Shown: piece by piece, positions 60,429 through 64,000 of the stretch
Layout of the letters: every line of letters begins with the position of its first letter
Position numbering within the stretch: position 1 is the stretch's first letter
From: Porphyromonas circumdentaria
GTDB taxonomy: Bacteria; Bacteroidota; Bacteroidia; Bacteroidales; Porphyromonadaceae
Direction of reading: 5' to 3'
Length of the DNA: 64,000 nt
Assembly (NCBI RefSeq): GCF_900167105.1
Contig: NZ_FUXE01000006.1
Coordinates: forward strand, 52,228-116,227
Notes under the pieces: generated by a model
The model's input: only the letters and a program-made list of their open reading frames with translations
What the model was told of the DNA's origin: nothing
The model's database searches: none
Made by a program: the position numbers and the translations under genes

Positions 60429-61106
60429 ATGCGTACTACATTGTTTACATCTTCCTCTGAAATATCGGCATCTCGACTTATCCTTTTCTTTAATGGTTGG
60501 GCTATGACCCCCGCTTCGGTAGAGCATATCGCCATTCCCGAGGGTTACGACCTTCTCTCTGTCGAAGATTATAGAAATGATGATTTTTCTTTCGATTTTT
60601 CTCCCTATCAAGAGGTGCTACTTGTAGCCTGGTCTATGGGAGTATGGGCTACACAGCGACTCTCTTCTCTGCAAAAATTACCTATCGTAGCGAAGGCGGT
60701 AGCTATAGCTGGCACTCCTTTACAGAGAAATGATGAGTATGGGATACCCAATGCCACATTCGATGCCACTTTGGAAAGTTTGAACGAAGAGAATAGAGCG
60801 CGTTTTAATCGTAGAATGTGTGGAGGGAAAAGGCTTGTGCATCTTTTCGAGGCTCTTGCTCAACGCTCTACCGAGGAGATAAGGGAAGAGTTGGCTCGAG
60901 TGCAGGGGGCGTCTCAAATTACTTTGCCTACTGAGGGAGAAAAGGCAACACTCTGGACGAAAGCACACGTGCCCCTCAAGGATAGGATTGTACCTCCTAA
61001 AAATCAATTAGCCTATTGGAATAGGGTGGGGGTGGCGGTAGAAACTCATCCAACCGACGACCACTATTTATTTCATAAGATTAAATCTTGGGTAGAACTG
61101 GTTTAA
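60429..61106 (+). CDS. bioG: Pimeloyl-ACP methyl ester esterase BioG
   Basis: This 225-residue alpha/beta-hydrolase has the BioG (DUF452) start LILFFNGWAMTPASVEHI, nucleophile Ser in VAWSMGVWATQRL and the C-terminal PTDDHYLFHKIKSW with the catalytic His. It removes the methyl group that BioC adds, releasing pimeloyl-ACP for BioF. It starts 11 bases after bioF and 12 before bioC. Confidence 0.9.
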   Translation: MRTTLFTSSSEISASRLILFFNGWAMTPASVEHIAIPEGYDLLSVEDYRNDDFSFDFSPYQEVLLVAWSMGVWATQRLSSLQKLPIVAKAVAIAGTPLQRNDEYGIPNATFDATLESLNEENRARFNRRMCGGKRLVHLFEALAQRSTEEIREELARVQGASQITLPTEGEKATLWTKAHVPLKDRIVPPKNQLAYWNRVGVAVETHPTDDHYLFHKIKSWVELV

Positions 61107-61118
61107 CCTTGCGTTGCG

Positions 61119-61895
61119 ATGGAAACAAAAAAGCGTATTAATAGAGCTTTTAGTGCTGCGGCATCGAGTTACGAACAGTCTGCTATTGTGCAGAAAGAGG
61201 TAGCCAAACGCCTGGCTTCTCTACTTCCTGAGAATGTTTGCCTGCAAGAGGTGTACGAATTTGGCTGTGGTACGGGGCTATTGACGCGAGCTTTGGAAGA
61301 GCGTTGTCAAGTAGAGCATTGGAGTATCAATGATTTAAGCCAGGCTATGATAGATAGCTTACCTCCATTGAGAGATAAGTCTCCCCAGCTTTTGGTCGGC
61401 GATGCCTTGGAAGTTACTCCTTATCATAGAGTAAAAACATTTGATCTTATAGCTTCTGCCTCTACTTTACAGTGGTTTTCAAATCCTTTGGAGTACCTTT
61501 CTAAAACTATACCTACGTTAAAAGATGTTGGGACTTTACTTTTTTCTACCTTTGGGGCAGATAATCTCTACGAATTGAGAATGTTGACAGGACGGGGCTT
61601 GAAATATCTCTCTATGGATGAAATCGGGGAGTTTCTAAATAGACACTTCCAAGATGTTACACTCTTTGAGGAGCGTATTGTCCTCTCGTTTCCAGATTTG
61701 CTAACTCTCTTCCGCCATTTGAAAGCAACAGGAGTAACCCAACTTTTAGATAACTCTACACCTTCCGTTCTGAAAACACGTGAGGGTTTACTGCGTTTAG
61801 AGTCTCTTTATAGGGAGCGTTATGGGCATCCCGATGGAAGACTTGCGCTGACCTACCATCCGATATACATCAAGGCAACAGCCCCCAAAAGATAG
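61119..61895 (+). CDS. bioC: Malonyl-ACP O-methyltransferase BioC
   Basis: This 258-residue SAM methyltransferase has RAFSAAASSYEQSAIVQKEVA at the N-terminus, the SAM motif VYEFGCGTGLLTRAL and FDLIASASTLQWFSNP, typical of BioC. It methylates malonyl-ACP so that fatty-acid synthesis can extend it to pimelate. It closes bioF-bioG-bioC. bioA, bioB and bioD are not in the window. Confidence 0.92.
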   Translation: METKKRINRAFSAAASSYEQSAIVQKEVAKRLASLLPENVCLQEVYEFGCGTGLLTRALEERCQVEHWSINDLSQAMIDSLPPLRDKSPQLLVGDALEVTPYHRVKTFDLIASASTLQWFSNPLEYLSKTIPTLKDVGTLLFSTFGADNLYELRMLTGRGLKYLSMDEIGEFLNRHFQDVTLFEERIVLSFPDLLTLFRHLKATGVTQLLDNSTPSVLKTREGLLRLESLYRERYGHPDGRLALTYHPIYIKATAPKR

Positions 61896-61923
61896 AATAG
61901 TACCAATTATACATAGTGTAAAC

Positions 61924-62928
61924 ATGAAAAAGATATCCATTTTCTCTTTGCTACTTTTATCGGTAGCCCTTTTTATTATCTCATGTCGTAATAAGAATGT
62001 TATAAAAGCGACATTTCCGCAAGAACTTATCGGTTCGATTGTTTATATTTACGACGTTCAAAATGATAGTAAGATAGATAGTCTAATTGTAGAAGAAACC
62101 TCTTTTGAGATGCCTTTTACTCCCGAAAAGGAGGTGCGTCTGTTACAGATTCTTGTGGGCAATCAGAGAACTTACTTCGTTCCCGAGAAAGGCGTATTGC
62201 TTTACAACCATGAGTTGGGGGTTGTTACAGGCACTCCGCTTAACGAAAGTATAACTGCATTCATACAGGGTATTCTTTCTTCGCTCAAAGGGGGAGCAGA
62301 GCATAAGGAGTTGTTTGCACAGTCGAAAGAGTTTTTCTTAGCTCATAAAGATACCCAGGTGGGGGGGATAGGCTTGGAGTTTGCGCTCTCTTTTACGGAG
62401 GAGGTAACCCCATTCCATGAATTATTACAACAGGCTTCACCTGTTATCTTAGCACTTCCCCGTATGGCGCGCATCAAAAAAACACTGGACAATTTGGAAA
62501 AGACTCAACCAGGAAAGAAGTTTATCGATTTTGAAGGCACCGATAAGGAGGGCAATAAAATATCGATAGGAGAGTACTTGGCACAGGGACAATATGTATT
62601 AGTAGATTTTTGGGCTTCTTGGTGTCGCCCTTGTAGACGAGAGATTCCTTTCCTGAAGAAAGTGTATGATAAGTATCGCAACAAAGGGCTTGCTGTTTTG
62701 GGTGTAAGCGTTTGGGAGAAAAAGCTGGAAGACCATCTAAAAGCGGTCGAAGAACTGGGAATTTCTTGGCCTCAGCTTATAGATAGTCAGGATATAGCTA
62801 CCGAGCTTTATGGTATAGCAGGTATCCCTCAAATAATGTTGGTAGCCCCCGATGGCACTATAGTGGCACGTGATCTTGGTCAAGAGACTATAGAGGCTGC
62901 TGTGGCACCCTTGTTCGAGAAAAAATAG
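61924..62928 (+). CDS. TlpA-like thioredoxin-fold lipoprotein (DUF4369-type N-terminus)
   Basis: This 334-residue protein has a lipobox ending FIISC (Cys21). The N-terminal 180 residues are of the DUF4369 kind, and the C-terminal thioredoxin domain (about 195-334) has VDFWASWCRPCRREIPFLKKVYDKY with active-site CRPC and the cis-Pro region GIAGIPQIMLV. It is probably a membrane-anchored disulfide reductase for secreted proteins. The start is 28 bases after bioC, so it may be on the same transcript, with no evident link to biotin. Confidence 0.88.
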   Translation: MKKISIFSLLLLSVALFIISCRNKNVIKATFPQELIGSIVYIYDVQNDSKIDSLIVEETSFEMPFTPEKEVRLLQILVGNQRTYFVPEKGVLLYNHELGVVTGTPLNESITAFIQGILSSLKGGAEHKELFAQSKEFFLAHKDTQVGGIGLEFALSFTEEVTPFHELLQQASPVILALPRMARIKKTLDNLEKTQPGKKFIDFEGTDKEGNKISIGEYLAQGQYVLVDFWASWCRPCRREIPFLKKVYDKYRNKGLAVLGVSVWEKKLEDHLKAVEELGISWPQLIDSQDIATELYGIAGIPQIMLVAPDGTIVARDLGQETIEAAVAPLFEKK

Positions 62929-62995
62929 TGCTATCCCTATTGGAAGAGGGCATTTAGTCGGAAAAAACAGGTTAGAAAAATAAACAGATCAAACT

Positions 62996-63205
62996 ATGAA
63001 AGAAAAAAGTACAGCAACTCTTTTTGCTATTTTTTTAGGTTCTTTGGGGATACACCGATTTTATTTGAATGATGTAGGAATGGGGGTATTGTATCTTCTC
63101 ACGGGAGGATTGTGCGGAATTGGTGCTATAATTGATATTGTCAGACTGGTACTAATGACGGAAGAGGAGTTTAACTATCGCTACAACAGACCTCCTAAAT
63201 ACTAA
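62996..63205 (+). CDS. TM2 domain protein
   Basis: This 69-residue protein reads ATLFAIFLGSLGIHRFYLND and GVLYLLTGGLCGIGAIIDIVRL, two membrane helices joined by the conserved G-x-H-R-F-Y-L loop of TM2 proteins. The role is unknown. Strong terminator follows. Confidence 0.9.
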   Translation: MKEKSTATLFAIFLGSLGIHRFYLNDVGMGVLYLLTGGLCGIGAIIDIVRLVLMTEEEFNYRYNRPPKY

Positions 63206-63272
63206 ACACCACATACCTTTTTCACTGGAGATTTACTTCTTCTTGTCAAAGGTTCTGTATCAATGAAAATAG

Positions 63273-63306
63273 GACTAATACTCTCAAACGAGTGTTAGTC
63301 TTTTTT
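63273..63306 (+). terminator. Terminator of the TM2 gene
   Basis: GACTAATACTC (63273-63283) and GAGTGTTAGTC (63290-63300), with one G-T pair, then TTTTTT. Confidence 0.9.
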
Positions 63307-63428
63307 GCCTTTTTCTAATGCAGAGTATGTTTTCCAAGTGCATTTTTCCGTAGCAAGAACAACGCCCATCAAGAAAAGTGTTACCTTCGCGGACAAGAAA
63401 CAAAAAATAGCATTAAAATATCATTGAT

Positions 63429-63584
63429 ATGGCAGCCGTATTATTTCCTTTTGTATTCGTAATGTTTGCAGTATTTACTCGTAACAATGCTCCGAAGAAA
63501 TGGAATAATGCTCTGCGGATGCTCTATTTTTGCTCTAACAAGAAGAAGAGGGGTCGGAGAATGTTCTATTGCATTCTAAGCTGA
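63429..63584 (+). CDS. Candidate small membrane protein, 51 residues
   Basis: ATG at 63429 to TGA at 63584 encodes MAAVLFPFVFVMFAVFTRNN (one hydrophobic helix) then a basic tail containing NKKKRGRRM. It lies between the TM2 terminator and a second terminator at 63622, which suggests a separate transcript. A TACCTTCG box (63382-63389), one base off the -7 consensus, is upstream. It is too short for length-based calling. I do not recognise a family; it could be chance. Confidence 0.4.
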   Translation: MAAVLFPFVFVMFAVFTRNNAPKKWNNALRMLYFCSNKKKRGRRMFYCILS

Positions 63585-63621
63585 GAGGCTTTTCGAGCGT
63601 AGCTCTCTCGTAAACCGTATA

Positions 63622-63657
63622 AACCTCACTGTATGATAGGATACAGTGAGGTTTTTA
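63622..63657 (+). terminator. Terminator after the small ORF
   Basis: AACCTCACTGTA (63622-63633) and TACAGTGAGGTT (63642-63653) form a perfect 12-bp stem followed by TTTATG. Confidence 0.85.
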
Positions 63658-64000
63658 TGTATGTAAAAGTCGATTTTTAGGAGGAACTATCAGAGGAAAG
63701 GGCATTAGAGAGAGGATGAGAGGTAAGTGGATGAGAATGAGAGGAATTTGCGGAATGTTGCGGTGGTTTGCATTGGAGTGTAAAGAGCAGAAGATGTGGA
63801 TTTATGCAGAAGTTCCGTTACCAAATCATTAGTCGATTCGTTGAATGGTAACGGTGGGGCAAAAGGAGGTAACCGAAGAGGGTTTTGTCGGTCTTGAACT
63901 TTTTCTCTTCTGCGGTGCTGATGCTCTATGACACAATGTTTTGCGTAACAGAGAACGCTTCGGTAACGGGTAACTTTGCCCATAAAAACAGAAGCGTATG
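63658..64000. other. Window end, no recognisable gene
   Basis: About 340 bases. It contains a hairpin of CCGTTACCA (63815-63823) with TGGTAACGG (63846-63854). A minus-strand ORF (63705-63983) has no recognisable content. It may be the upstream region of a gene beyond the window. Confidence 0.4.

Noticed and set aside
63705..63983. 92-residue minus-strand ORF at the window end
   Set aside because: Low-complexity composition, no start context, no family resemblance.

Overview
The window reads as a chromosomal segment of a Bacteroidota bacterium, most likely Porphyromonas or a close relative. The reasons are a PorZ-type type IX secretion (T9SS) protein followed directly by a secreted C1B aminopeptidase, a T9SS C-terminal sorting domain on another secreted protein, an Lnb-type (DUF4105) lipoprotein N-acyltransferase, an OPT peptide transporter beside peptidase T, BioF/BioG/BioC, a long SecA with a C-terminal zinc motif, and promoters of the Bacteroidota form TTG-N19-TAnnTTTG with few Shine-Dalgarno sites. 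No plasmid, phage, transposase or CRISPR array was seen. Species assignment is inference.

Layout. 1-3.7 kb (+): 5'-truncated TPR protein and an ABC-F ATPase. 3.9-12.6 kb (-): secreted metzincin-like protein and T9SS/S74 protein, Big2-like lipoprotein, pepT with OPT transporter, ugd. 12.6-17.0 kb (+): AT-rich repeat locus, tRNA-Lys, DUF3109 protein, lrgAB, gltX. 17.1-23.7 kb (-): ECF sigma cassette (lipoprotein, sigma factor, membrane-spanning anti-sigma-like protein with a barrel-like C-terminus), thioesterase and U32 protein, a 22-bp repeat array, yicC-gmk. 23.8-31.9 kb (-): grpE-dnaJ-lnb-degenerate phosphatase-secA, an envelope and protein-folding run. 32.2-40.6 kb (-): second Big2-like lipoprotein, then thyA-folA-hisS-dxs-trkA-trkH. 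40.6-41.6 kb: non-coding region with a second 22-bp repeat locus and a helically phased ATAATTC array. 41.6-49.8 kb (+): HU, a 29-residue AURKAIP1/COX24-like ribosomal protein, rng, recR, GNAT, ligA, rplU-rpmA with a structured leader, serS-smpB. 50.1-51.5 kb (-): tRNA-Arg and mmcQ/birA. 51.5-55.9 kb (+): rdgB, porZ, aminopeptidase C. 55.9-56.6 kb: non-coding, second copy of the AT-rich repeat. 56.6-63.6 kb: HAD phosphatase, two small lipoproteins, a degenerate 6PGL-like protein (-), bioF-bioG-bioC, a TlpA-like lipoprotein, a TM2 protein and a small membrane ORF.

Together the genes describe an asaccharolytic-style, peptide-using, envelope-rich anaerobe: peptide import (OPT) and cleavage (PepT, AepC-like), T9SS secretion (PorZ, CTD cargo), lipoprotein maturation (Lnb) and Sec export (SecA), along with core translation and DNA repair genes. 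The least explained parts are non-coding: two dispersed families of short-period repeats (22 bp and 21 bp), the phased AATT array upstream of HU, and the rplU leader. Protein-level oddities are the apparently metal-site-deficient phosphatase-fold protein, the 6PGL-like protein that lacks substrate motifs, and the anti-sigma/barrel fusion.
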